DNA of 64,000 nt from Deltaproteobacteria bacterium (GTDB taxonomy: Bacteria; Myxococcota_A; UBA9042), in contig JACKFC010000004.1 of NCBI GenBank assembly GCA_020632665.1, positions 145,717 to 209,716 on the forward strand, written 5' to 3'. Shown piece by piece: positions 54,514 through 62,719 of this stretch; the stretch's first letter is position 1; each line of letters starts with the position of its first letter. The position numbers were made by a program, and so were the translations under genes. The notes under the pieces were generated by a model. That model did not search any database. It had not been told where the DNA came from and saw only the letters and a program-made list of their open reading frames with translations.

Positions 54514-56463
54514 ATGAAGATTCAGCCCGTCACTCCGGACCTCGCCCCGAAGGTGGTGCGCGCGATCGGCCAGACGCCGCTCTTCAAGGGGCTCGACGAC
54601 CGGACGCTGAACGGCATCGCCCAGGCCGCCGCGTTGATGCACGCCAGCCTCGGTGAGGCGATGGCGCGCGAAGGCGAGCGGGCCGACGCGATGGGCCTGC
54701 TGCTCAACGGTCAGGCCCGCAAGATGATGACGCCGCAGGGGCTCGACCACCCGGTCGAGGTCGGCAAGGTCGACGCGATGGCGACCTGGGGCGAGATCGA
54801 CCTGCTGCTCGGACGTCCGCGACGCTACACGGTGCAGGCGCAGACGCCGGTCCTCGCGCTGCAGCTCTCGCTCGACGTGGTCCACATGCTCTTCGAGCGG
54901 ATCCCGGCCTTCGGTCTCGCCATGAGCCGGGCCTTGGCGCAGCGCGTCCTCACCGCCGAGCCTGCCGTGCCGCTGCTGCCTTGGGACCTGCGTGGCAAGC
55001 CGCCGAGCAACCAAGTCTTCGAGATGCTGCCGGGCGCGGTGATCGCGCGGCAACGCATCATCCCGCTCGCCAGCGAGGGCAATCAGCTCCACGTCGGCTT
55101 CGTCGATCCGCTCAGCAGCCACGGCTTGGACCTCGTGCGCAAGCACTGCCCGAGCATGGAGCTGCAGCCCTGGGCGGTCGGTGTCGAGGACTTCAACCGC
55201 TTGATGCGGGCCCGCGGCACGCGCATGGACGAGAGCGAGAGCGACCCGCTCAGCAGCGGCGGCCCCGCCGTCCCTGGTCGGGTCACCGGCGTGGTGGCCC
55301 CACCCGTGGTCGCGGCCCCGGGCGTGCCGACGATGCAGGACGCCTCGCCGACGGCGGGTGTGGTCCGTCGCTACGGCCCACGGACCAAGCAGAACCCCAA
55401 GCTCGACGCGCTGCTCAAGCGGATGGTCGCCGAGGGCGCGTCGGATCTGCACCTCTCGGCCAACCACAAGCCGCGCTGGCGCATCGACGGCGAGATCTAC
55501 GAGATCAACGAGGCCCGCGTGCTCGGCGACGATACGGTGATGGAGCTCTTCGAGCCGATCATGGCCGACCGCAGCATCCAGGACTTCGGCTCCAACGACG
55601 CCGACTTCGCCTATGCGGTGCCGGGTGTGGCGCGCTTCCGCTGCAACCTCTTCCGCGATCGCCACGGCGTCGGCGCGGTCCTGCGTCAGATCCCGGACAA
55701 GATCCTGACCTTCGAGCAGCTCGGCCTGCCCGAGGCCGTGCGCAAGATGTGCGATCACCCCAAGGGCCTGGTCCTGGTCACCGGTCCGACCGGCTCGGGC
55801 AAGTCGACCACGCTCGCGGCGATGATCGACTATATCAACCGCGGTCGCAGAACCCACATCATCACGCTCGAAGATCCGGTCGAGTTCGTCCACAAGAGCC
55901 AGAAGGCGCTGGTCAACCAGCGCGAGGTCGGCGAGCACACCGCGAGCTTCAAGCGGGCCCTCAAAGCCGCGCTGCGCGAAGATCCGGACATCGTGCTGGT
56001 CGGCGAAATGCGTGACCTCGAGACCGTCTCGCTGGCGCTCGAGACCGCCAACACCGGCCACCTCGTCTTCGGCACCTTGCACACCGCGACGGCGATCTCG
56101 ACGGTCGACCGCATCATCGACCTCTTCCCGTCGGAGATGCAGTCGCAGGTCCGCGCCGTCGTCGCCGAGACGCTCAAGGGCGTCATCGCCCAGACGCTCT
56201 GCCGCAAGAAGGGTGGCGGCCGCGTCGCGGCGCTGGAGATCCTGGTCGGCTCCGCGGCGATCTCGAACCTGGTCCGCGAGGGCAAGAACCACCAGATCGC
56301 GAATATCATGATGACCGCGAAGAAGATGGGAAATCAGCTACTCAACGAGGAGTTGGAGAAGCTCGTCGTGGCCGACAAGGTCGAATTCGAAGAGGCGCTG
56401 GCCAAATCGCTCGACAAGGCCGAGCTGTGCAAGCGCTTCGGCCGCGAATATTTCGAGGTCTGA
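54514..56463 (+). CDS. PilT-type ATPase fused to cNMP-binding-like and MshEN-like domains
   Basis: A 649-aa protein; ordinary PilT is about 350-380 aa. Residues about 15-155 resemble a CRP-type cyclic-nucleotide-binding domain (LLLNGQARKM, then WGEIDLLLGRPRRYTVQA with the phosphate-contacting Glu and Arg, ending in SRALAQRV). Residues about 155-235 resemble the second half of an MshEN/GspE-N domain (ARQRIIPLASEGNQLHVGFVDP); the RLG-type c-di-GMP motif is not obvious. From about 300 a full PilT follows: GASDLHLSA, Walker A GPTGSGKST (424-432), Walker B IVLVGEMRD (493-501) and His box GTLHT. It should power pilus retraction, possibly gated by nucleotide. GAGGAG precedes the ATG. Confidence 0.88.
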   Translation: MKIQPVTPDLAPKVVRAIGQTPLFKGLDDRTLNGIAQAAALMHASLGEAMAREGERADAMGLLLNGQARKMMTPQGLDHPVEVGKVDAMATWGEIDLLLGRPRRYTVQAQTPVLALQLSLDVVHMLFERIPAFGLAMSRALAQRVLTAEPAVPLLPWDLRGKPPSNQVFEMLPGAVIARQRIIPLASEGNQLHVGFVDPLSSHGLDLVRKHCPSMELQPWAVGVEDFNRLMRARGTRMDESESDPLSSGGPAVPGRVTGVVAPPVVAAPGVPTMQDASPTAGVVRRYGPRTKQNPKLDALLKRMVAEGASDLHLSANHKPRWRIDGEIYEINEARVLGDDTVMELFEPIMADRSIQDFGSNDADFAYAVPGVARFRCNLFRDRHGVGAVLRQIPDKILTFEQLGLPEAVRKMCDHPKGLVLVTGPTGSGKSTTLAAMIDYINRGRRTHIITLEDPVEFVHKSQKALVNQREVGEHTASFKRALKAALREDPDIVLVGEMRDLETVSLALETANTGHLVFGTLHTATAISTVDRIIDLFPSEMQSQVRAVVAETLKGVIAQTLCRKKGGGRVAALEILVGSAAISNLVREGKNHQIANIMMTAKKMGNQLLNEELEKLVVADKVEFEEALAKSLDKAELCKRFGREYFEV

Positions 56464-56850
56464 TCAGCCGTCGGCGGTGTGGTCGGCGTACTCGTCCGGG
56501 CCCATCAACTCGGCGAATTCGCCGGCCGCTTCGGCGCGCAGCTTGAACAGCCAGCCGCCCTCGTAGGGGCCGGCGTTGATCAGCTCCGGGTTGTCCTCGA
56601 GCTCGGCGTTGATCTCGACCACGGTGCCCGAGAGCGGCGCGTAGATATCGGAGACGGATTTGGTCGACTCGACCTGGCCGACGCTATCGCCCTTGGCGAA
56701 GGTATCGCCCTCGGCCGGGAGCTCGACGTAGACCACCGCGCCGAGCTGCTCGGCGGCGAAGGCGGTGATGCCGATGGTGACGACGTCGTCGCCGTCCTTG
56801 CGCACCCACTCGTGCTCTTCGGTATATTGCAGATCGCTCGGCACGTTCAT
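56464..56850 (-). CDS. gcvH: glycine cleavage system H protein
   Basis: A 128-aa lipoyl-carrier protein of standard length. It shuttles the aminomethyl group between the P and T proteins. The lipoylated Lys is in VESTKSVSDIYAP, and the N-terminal YTEEHEWV and C-terminal GGWLFKL are typical. The ATG at 56850 has GAGGAGG about 6 nt upstream; a longer reading to 56880 runs back over the gcvT stop and is rejected. Its stop directly abuts the stop of the convergent PilT gene, with zero bases between. Confidence 0.95.
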   Translation of the reverse strand: MNVPSDLQYTEEHEWVRKDGDDVVTIGITAFAAEQLGAVVYVELPAEGDTFAKGDSVGQVESTKSVSDIYAPLSGTVVEINAELEDNPELINAGPYEGGWLFKLRAEAAGEFAELMGPDEYADHTADG

Positions 56851-56876
56851 CGCGTCCTCCTCGCCGCCCTCGCGGC

Positions 56877-57986
56877 TCAACGCTTCAAGAAGGGTAGGCC
56901 CGTCACGACGGCGCGGCGGCTGCGGCCACGCACGTCGACTGCCACCTCGGTTCCGATCTTGCTCAGCGCGCGCGGCAGCAACGCGACGGCGATCGGCGCA
57001 CCCAGGGTCGGCGATTGGGTGCCACTCGTCACCTCGCCGACCGCCACGCCCTCGTGCAGCACGGGGTAGCCGGCGCGGGCGATGCCGCGGTCGATCATCC
57101 GCAGCCCACAGAGCCGCCGCGCGGCGCCCTCTGCCTTGATCCGGGCGAGCGCGTCGCTGCCGACGAAGCTGCGGCCGTCGAGCTTCACCGCCCAGCCGAC
57201 GCGGGCTTCGTAGGGGTTGATGTCGTCGCGCAGCTCGTGGCCGTAGAGCGCATACGCCATCTCCAGACGCAGGGTGTCGCGCGCGCCGAGGCCGACGGGG
57301 CGCAGGCCGGACGGCTCGCCGGCGCGCAGCAGCGCCCGCCAGAGCGCCTCAGCGACGGCCGGGGGCGTGTAGATCTCGTAGCCGGCTTCACCGGTATAGC
57401 CGGTGGTCGCCACGAGCAGCGAGGCGCCCTCGAAGTCGTGGACGCGGATCTGGTTGCGCGGCAGCCCCGTCGCCTCGCCGGGTGCGACCGCGTCGAGGAT
57501 CGCCGCAGCGGCCGGACCCTGCAGCGCGATCTGAGCGAAATCGTCCGAGCGGTTCTCGATCCGCGCCGGCTCGGCGCAATGCGCCCGCATGTGAGCGACG
57601 TCCTTCTCGATATTCGAGGCGTTGATCACCAGCAGGTAGCGCTCCGCGCCGAGCCGGTAGACGTAGAGGTCGTCGACCACGCCGCCGTTCGGGTGGCAGA
57701 GCAGGGCATAGGTCGCCGCCCCCTCGTCGAGGCCACGGACGTCGGCGGTGACCAGCGCGTCGACCAGCGCCGTCGCGCCGGGGCCCTGAACCACGACTTC
57801 GCCCATATGGCTGACGTCGAAGAGGCCCGCCGCGGTGCGGGTCGCGTTGTGCTCGACCTCGAGCCCGGCGCCCTTGTATTGCACCGGCATCTCGAAGCCG
57901 GCGAAGGGCACCATCTGGCCGCCGGCGCGGATGTGCTCGGCGTAGAGCGGAGTGCGCCGCATCGCGTGTTCGGGCGAATCAGACAT
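56877..57986 (-). CDS. gcvT: glycine cleavage system T protein (aminomethyltransferase)
   Basis: A 369-aa protein of normal size. It moves the methylene from the H-protein-bound aminomethyl group to tetrahydrofolate. Motifs include FDVSHMGEVVV, YTGEAGYEIY, LGARDTLRLEMAYALYGHEL and the late VTSGTQSPTLGAPIA. It lies between folD, overlapping by 8 bases, and gcvH, 26 bp downstream. gcvP is not in the window. Confidence 0.95.
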   Translation of the reverse strand: MSDSPEHAMRRTPLYAEHIRAGGQMVPFAGFEMPVQYKGAGLEVEHNATRTAAGLFDVSHMGEVVVQGPGATALVDALVTADVRGLDEGAATYALLCHPNGGVVDDLYVYRLGAERYLLVINASNIEKDVAHMRAHCAEPARIENRSDDFAQIALQGPAAAAILDAVAPGEATGLPRNQIRVHDFEGASLLVATTGYTGEAGYEIYTPPAVAEALWRALLRAGEPSGLRPVGLGARDTLRLEMAYALYGHELRDDINPYEARVGWAVKLDGRSFVGSDALARIKAEGAARRLCGLRMIDRGIARAGYPVLHEGVAVGEVTSGTQSPTLGAPIAVALLPRALSKIGTEVAVDVRGRSRRAVVTGLPFLKR

Positions 57987-58866
57987 CGGCGCTCTCCCCC
58001 CGGCGGCGCACTGCCGCCTCGACCGTATTGCGCATCAGCGTGGCGATCGTCATCGGGCCGACGCCGCCGGGAACCGGCGTGATCGCCGCGGCGATGCCCT
58101 CGGCGGAGTCGGTGTCGACGTCGCCGCAGAGGCTGCCGTCGTCGCGGCGATGGATGCCCACATCGATCACGACCGCGCCCGGCGCCAGCCACTCGCCGCG
58201 TACCAGGTGCGGCACGCCGGCGGCCGCGACGACGACGTCGGCCCGACCGACCTCCGCGGCCAAGTCCGCGCTCTTGCTGTGGGCGATCGTGACGGTGGCG
58301 TCGGCGGCCAGGAGCAGCAGCGCCATCGGCTTGCCGACGATCCGGGAGCGGCCGATGACCAGCGCCCGCTTGCCACGCAGCGTCTCGCCGCGGGCGGCGA
58401 AGGCGTGGTCGAGCAGCGTCATCACGCCGGCCGGCGTGCAAGCGCGCAGACCCGGCAGGCCAGCCACCAAAGCGCCGAGGCTTTCGACGCCGAAGCCGTC
58501 GACGTCTTTGTCGGTCGGGACCAGCCCGAGGATGGCGCCTTCGTGCAGATGGCGCGGCAGCGGGAGCTGGACCAAGATGCCGTCGACCGCGTCGTCGGCC
58601 GCCAGCGCGCGGACTGTGGCCTCGACCTCTTGCTGCGTTGCCGTCGCCTCGAGGTGGTGCTCGCTCGCCTGGATGCCGACCTTGGCCGCCGCGCGCAGCT
58701 TGCCGCGGACGTAGACGCGCGAGGCCGGATCCTCGCCGACGCGGACGACCGCGAGCGACGGTGGGCCGCCACGGCCTTTGAATTCGGCACAGCGTTGGCG
58801 GCAGATCTCCAGGACCTCCGCGGCGATCGCCTTGCCATCGATGCGTTCGGTTTGCTGCTGGGTCAT
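57979..58866 (-). CDS. folD: methylenetetrahydrofolate dehydrogenase/cyclohydrolase
   Basis: A 295-aa bifunctional enzyme that converts 5,10-methylene-THF to 10-formyl-THF with NADP. Conserved features are SRVYVRGKLRAAAKVGI (with the catalytic Lys), GILVQLPLPRHL, DKDVDGF, the NAD(P)-binding VIGRSRIVGKPMA and TPVPGGVGPMT. GGAGG lies about 6 nt before the ATG. It heads a folD-gcvT-gcvH unit that links glycine breakdown to one-carbon supply. Confidence 0.96.
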   Translation of the reverse strand: MTQQQTERIDGKAIAAEVLEICRQRCAEFKGRGGPPSLAVVRVGEDPASRVYVRGKLRAAAKVGIQASEHHLEATATQQEVEATVRALAADDAVDGILVQLPLPRHLHEGAILGLVPTDKDVDGFGVESLGALVAGLPGLRACTPAGVMTLLDHAFAARGETLRGKRALVIGRSRIVGKPMALLLLAADATVTIAHSKSADLAAEVGRADVVVAAAGVPHLVRGEWLAPGAVVIDVGIHRRDDGSLCGDVDTDSAEGIAAAITPVPGGVGPMTIATLMRNTVEAAVRRRGESADV

Positions 58867-58959
58867 GGTCGACCTCCGCGCCAGGGCGCCGCGACCATGG
58901 GCAGAAGGACCAGCCTTGTCAACGGCAGCCGCGTTGGCGCCGTCGCTCGCGCGCCGCGA

Positions 58960-59994
58960 TCAGCGGGTCTGGGCGTAGCGCCACTTCACCTTGCCGTCGA
59001 GGGTCGCGGCCTCTCCGGCCACTGAGCCGAGGAAGGTTCCATCGAGGGTGAAGGTGAAGGGCTTGAACAGCAGCCCGACGGCCTTGCGCGCCAAGTAGGG
59101 CAGGCTCGCGAGGTCGTCCTTGCGGCTGAGTTGGCGGGTCGCGCCGAGCTGCACCTTGGCGACGCGTGCGCCGCGGGCAGCGTCGATCTGGACGGCGTAG
59201 GGCACCTGGTAGCCGGTCTTGCCATCCCTGCGGGTGTCGCCACGGGCCTCGCCCTGAACCGCGCCGGAAAAGGCGACACCGTTGCCGCGCAGCGCGACGA
59301 AGCCGAGCGGTTTGGAGCCACGCTCCGGGGGCATGACGATATAGTCGACGAGCACCGTCTGCCCCGGAGTGCTGGTGTGCACCTGCACGCAACGGTCGTA
59401 GATCCGGTGTGCGCTGCAGGTCGAGGCCTCGTGCACCGCGAAGACGGTGGCCTTCAGCGTGCCGGTCTTGCCGCCGCGGAGCGTCGCCCGCAGGTCGAGC
59501 TTGCCCCAGGGCGAGAGGAGATCGCGTTCGATGAGGCCGTCCTTGCCGCGGCTCGAGACGTGCACCGGCGTACCGCGCAGCTTCAGCGTGGCGTCGGCGA
59601 CGTGGCCCGAGATCTCGATGTGGATGACCAACGAGTCACCCTCGGCGCGGATCGTGTTCTGCCCGGCGGTGATGCCGAAGCCGTCGCTGCGGATGCTGTA
59701 GTGGCCCCGCTTGTAGGTCGCCTTGCCCTTGATCGTGCCGGCGCTGGTCGCGACCCGGGCGGTGATCTCGAGCGAGCCGTCGCGGTAGGCGGCGTTGGCC
59801 AGCGAATAGCGCAGGAAGATGGCGCGGCCGGCGCTATCGGTGCCGCGGATGGTGACGTGCTCGATCGCGTCGTTGTTGCGGGCAAAACCCTTGCCCGACC
59901 AACGCAGCGCGCCCGGGGCTGCCAGGGCCGCGCTGGGCAGCGCGAGCAACGCGATCAGGACCAACATGCGGCCCAGCAGGCCCCCTTTGCACAT
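58960..59994 (-). CDS. exported protein of unknown function, beta-rich
   Basis: A 344-aa protein read from the ATG at 59994, which has GAGGAGG a few bases upstream. A signal peptide ends at ALA-APG. The mature part is beta-rich with many Lys/Arg/Gly turns (YSLANAAYRDGSLEITARV, VAKVQLGATRQL) and two Cys near the middle (STCSAHRIYDRC). It may be a two-lobed lipocalin or jelly-roll fold, but I recognise no family or active site. It lies 93 bp upstream of folD and 95 bp downstream of epsC, on the same strand as both. Confidence 0.72.
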   Translation of the reverse strand: MCKGGLLGRMLVLIALLALPSAALAAPGALRWSGKGFARNNDAIEHVTIRGTDSAGRAIFLRYSLANAAYRDGSLEITARVATSAGTIKGKATYKRGHYSIRSDGFGITAGQNTIRAEGDSLVIHIEISGHVADATLKLRGTPVHVSSRGKDGLIERDLLSPWGKLDLRATLRGGKTGTLKATVFAVHEASTCSAHRIYDRCVQVHTSTPGQTVLVDYIVMPPERGSKPLGFVALRGNGVAFSGAVQGEARGDTRRDGKTGYQVPYAVQIDAARGARVAKVQLGATRQLSRKDDLASLPYLARKAVGLLFKPFTFTLDGTFLGSVAGEAATLDGKVKWRYAQTR

Positions 59995-60089
59995 CTCGCC
60001 TCCTCTGAACCGGCCGGTTCTGGCCGCGCTCCGGTACTGCAACGGTGGCGGCGGCGCAGCGATTCACCCGGCGCGTCCGGGCCGAGCGC

Positions 60090-61019
60090 TCAGCCCGCGG
60101 GGCCGCCGCGTTCGGGGCCGTCGGGATCGCCCATGCGCAGCCGGGTTCCGGCCGGCACGCTGGCGGTGACCCAGGCGTTGCCGCCGATCACCGCGCCGGC
60201 GCCGATCCGGGTGTCGCCGCCGAGGATCGTCGCGTTGGCGTAGACCACGACGCCGTCCTCCAGCGTGGGATGCCGCTTGCCGGGCTTTGCTCCGCGGCCG
60301 AGCGAGCGCGCGCCGACGGTGACGCCCTGATAGAGCCGCACGCCGGCGCCGATCTCGGCCGTCTCGCCGACGACGACGCCGGTGCCGTGGTCGATGAACA
60401 GCCCCGGCGCGATGGTCGCGCCCGGGTGCAGATCGATCCCGCTTCGCGCGTGCGCCTGCTCGGTCAGGATGCGGGCGAGCAGGGGCGCGCCCTTGCGCCA
60501 GAGCACGTTGGCCAGCCGCCACGTCTCGATGGCGTGGAAACCGGGGTAGCAGAGCACGATCTCGGCCCGCGACCGGGCCGCGGGATCGCCGTCCAGGGCT
60601 GCTTGCAGATCGGCGTCGAGCGCGCGGCGGATGTCGGGCAGGGCGTCGAGCACCGCCGCGCAGACTTCGGTCGCGAAGCGCTCCGAGCCCGCGATCTCGA
60701 GCTTGGTCGGGGGACCGACCGCGGCGGGGCCGGATTTGTCGGGCCGACTCAGGTATTCGACCACAGCCAGGGCGAAGAGCTCGCTCCGCCAGTCGGCCAG
60801 CGCTCGCTCCAGCGCGGCGAGACCGGGCGGGCGATCGGTCCAGATCTCCGGGAAGAGCAAGCGCCGCCACTGCTTGGCCAGCGCCTGCACCGCGACGGTA
60901 TCGGGCAACGGTCGACGGCAGGGGCCGCCATCGAGGCCGGCGTGGCGGGCGAGCGCCGCGGCGACGGCGGCGACCCGCTGCGGATCGTCCGTATCTGTGG
61001 CGTTGTCGGACCCACGCAT
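60090..61019 (-). CDS. epsC: serine O-acetyltransferase, EpsC type
   Basis: A 309-aa enzyme that acetylates serine with acetyl-CoA in cysteine synthesis. The C-terminal left-handed beta-helix carries HPGATIAPGLFIDHGTGVVV with the catalytic His, VGETAEIG, and GKRHPTLEDGVVVYANA. The helical N-terminal domain is longer than in E. coli CysE and fits the EpsC subclass. AGGAGG lies about 7 nt before the ATG. It starts 24 nt after the cysK stop, so both enzymes of O-acetylserine-based cysteine synthesis are co-transcribed. Confidence 0.9.
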   Translation of the reverse strand: MRGSDNATDTDDPQRVAAVAAALARHAGLDGGPCRRPLPDTVAVQALAKQWRRLLFPEIWTDRPPGLAALERALADWRSELFALAVVEYLSRPDKSGPAAVGPPTKLEIAGSERFATEVCAAVLDALPDIRRALDADLQAALDGDPAARSRAEIVLCYPGFHAIETWRLANVLWRKGAPLLARILTEQAHARSGIDLHPGATIAPGLFIDHGTGVVVGETAEIGAGVRLYQGVTVGARSLGRGAKPGKRHPTLEDGVVVYANATILGGDTRIGAGAVIGGNAWVTASVPAGTRLRMGDPDGPERGGPAG

Positions 61020-61043
61020 CGCAATTCCTCCTGCGGTGAGCGG

Positions 61044-61973
61044 CTACGCCAGGTAGCGCTCGCCCGAATCACAGAGGAAGGTCACGACGCGGCTGCCGGC
61101 CGGCAGCTCGGCCGCGATCGCGCGGGCCACGACGAGGTTGGCCCCCGAGGACGGCCCGACCAAGACGCCATGCCGCCGGCCGAGCTCTGCCGCGGCAGCC
61201 AGCGCCGCGTCGTCGTCGACCGGGCGGACCTCGTCGATCACCCCGTGGTCGACGATATTCGGCACGAAGCCGGCGCCGATACCCTGGATCGCGTGGGGCT
61301 TGTAGGGCTCGCCGCGGAAGGCCGCGGCCCGCGCCGGCTCGACGCCGATCACGCGGAGGTTCGGCAAGGCGCGGCGCAGAATCCGACCGCAGCCGGTGAT
61401 CGTGCCGCCGGTGCCGACGCCGGCGACCAGCGCGTCGAGCCGACCGTCGGTCGCGGCGAGGATCTCGGCGGCCGTCGTCTTCTCGTGCGCCGCCGGGTTG
61501 TCGAGGTTGTCGAATTGCCGGGTCATGAACGGCTGGATGCCGGTCTCGGCGTGCACCTCTTCGGCGATCGCGGTGGCGCGCGCCAGCGACCCGCGCATGC
61601 CGTCTTCCTTCCGGGTCAGCACGACGCGGGCGCCGTAGGCCTGCATCAGCCAGCGCCGCTCCACGCTCATATCCTCGGGCATCACGACGACGCAGGGGTG
61701 GCCCCGGCTCGCCGCCAACATCGCCAGCGCGATGCCGGTATTGCCGCTCGACGCCTCGATCACCGTGGCGCCGGCGGCGAGCTCGCCACGCGCTGCCGCC
61801 GCGTCCAGCATCTCCCGGATCGGTCGGTCCTTGATGCTCCCGCCTGGGTTCAGCAGCTCCAGCTTGGCGAGGATCTCGACCTCTGGAGCCGCCGCCTCGG
61901 CCGCGAGCCGGAGCATCGGCGTCATGCCGATGAGTTCGTCCATTCGATCCACAATCCGCAACGTTGGCGTCAT
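61044..61973 (-). CDS. cysK: cysteine synthase (O-acetylserine sulfhydrylase)
   Basis: A 309-aa PLP enzyme. The PLP Lys is in NPGGSIKDRP, the substrate loop is SSGNTGIALAMLA, the phosphate loop is GVGTGGTITG, and the late VGPSSGAN binds the PLP ring nitrogen. The ATG at 61973 follows GGAGGGTGG; a longer reading from 62009 lacks a good ribosome site. It forms a pair with epsC. A cystathionine beta-synthase-like activity cannot be excluded from motifs alone. Confidence 0.9.
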   Translation of the reverse strand: MTPTLRIVDRMDELIGMTPMLRLAAEAAAPEVEILAKLELLNPGGSIKDRPIREMLDAAAARGELAAGATVIEASSGNTGIALAMLAASRGHPCVVVMPEDMSVERRWLMQAYGARVVLTRKEDGMRGSLARATAIAEEVHAETGIQPFMTRQFDNLDNPAAHEKTTAAEILAATDGRLDALVAGVGTGGTITGCGRILRRALPNLRVIGVEPARAAAFRGEPYKPHAIQGIGAGFVPNIVDHGVIDEVRPVDDDAALAAAAELGRRHGVLVGPSSGANLVVARAIAAELPAGSRVVTFLCDSGERYLA

Positions 61974-62019
61974 CGCCACCCTCCACGACCTTCTCGTCGT
62001 CCGACACACCCGCCGCCGC

Positions 62020-62028
62020 AGCGTAGCG
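62020..62028 (-). promoter_or_regulatory. candidate extended -10 of cysK-epsC
   Basis: The minus strand reads CGC TACGCT, with a leader of about 40 nt to the ATG at 61973. The divergent lipoprotein gene has its own TGC TAGCCT only 16 bp away. Confidence 0.33.
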
Positions 62029-62043
62029 CCGGGTCGGCGCGGG

Positions 62044-62052
62044 TGCTAGCCT
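62044..62052 (+). promoter_or_regulatory. candidate extended -10 of the small lipoprotein gene
   Basis: TGC TAGCCT on the plus strand, identical to the element before the OmpA-family gene. Predicted transcription start is near 62059, which supports the GTG at 62101 rather than the GTG at 62059 as the start codon. Confidence 0.42.
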
Positions 62053-62100
62053 TCGGACGTGGGGCAAGACGGCCGAGCGACGACTCGCCGCGGAGGGCCC

Positions 62101-62694
62101 GTGCTGCTCCCGACCCGCATGTTCACCACCTTGCTCTTCTGCTTCACCGTCTCGGCCGCTGGCTGCGACGGTGGCACAGGCGCTGCGGCCGACGCCGGCA
62201 ACGACGTCAGCGCCGACGGTTCCATCACGCCCGACGGCACGGACGGCGGCATCGCGATCGTGGTCGGCGGCTCGGACGAAGAGGGCAAGACCTGGGTCCC
62301 CTGGCCCGAGCAGGGCGCCTCGGCGCCGATGATCCGCGGGCCGCAGGGTGGGCAGCACGTCTGGGTCAGCGTCCGCACCCAAGGCCTGTGGCCGAAGAAG
62401 ATGCGGCTCGACGTGACGATGACGCTGATCGACACCGGCACCGTGGTGAAGCCCGGCACCGTGCCGCTTTTGCTCTCGCTCGACGAATTGGCCTCGACCT
62501 CACCGCCGCAACATCAGGTGATCGGCGTCACGGCGTACGTGAAATGTCCGTGTCAGGTGAAGGGGCGCAAGCTGCGGGTAGAGGTCGACGCGGTCGATCT
62601 CTACGGCCTGGTCGGTCACGGCGAAGGCATCGTCACGCCGACCTGGGACGGCGATTGCTCGATCGATCCGGTCGGCTCCTGCGCCAGCCAATGA
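62101..62694 (+). CDS. small lipoprotein of unknown function
   Basis: A 197-aa protein from a GTG at 62101 with GGAGGG just upstream; an ATG at 62119 is an alternative. A lipobox (VSAAGC) is followed by an Asp-rich linker and a beta-sandwich-like domain (QHVWVSVRTQGLWPKKMRL, VIGVTAYVKCPCQVKGR) with a CPC pair and a final disulfide-capable Cys pair. No family is recognised. Its stop is 25 bp from the convergent phosphorylase stop. Confidence 0.65.
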   Translation: MLLPTRMFTTLLFCFTVSAAGCDGGTGAAADAGNDVSADGSITPDGTDGGIAIVVGGSDEEGKTWVPWPEQGASAPMIRGPQGGQHVWVSVRTQGLWPKKMRLDVTMTLIDTGTVVKPGTVPLLLSLDELASTSPPQHQVIGVTAYVKCPCQVKGRKLRVEVDAVDLYGLVGHGEGIVTPTWDGDCSIDPVGSCASQ

Positions 62695-62719
62695 GGCCAC
62701 GGCGCGCCGCCCGGCCGCG

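Noticed and set aside
58867..58959. Glycine riboswitch before folD-gcvT-gcvH
   Set aside because: Only 93 bp is available and it lacks the paired aptamer pattern; nothing resembling it is seen.
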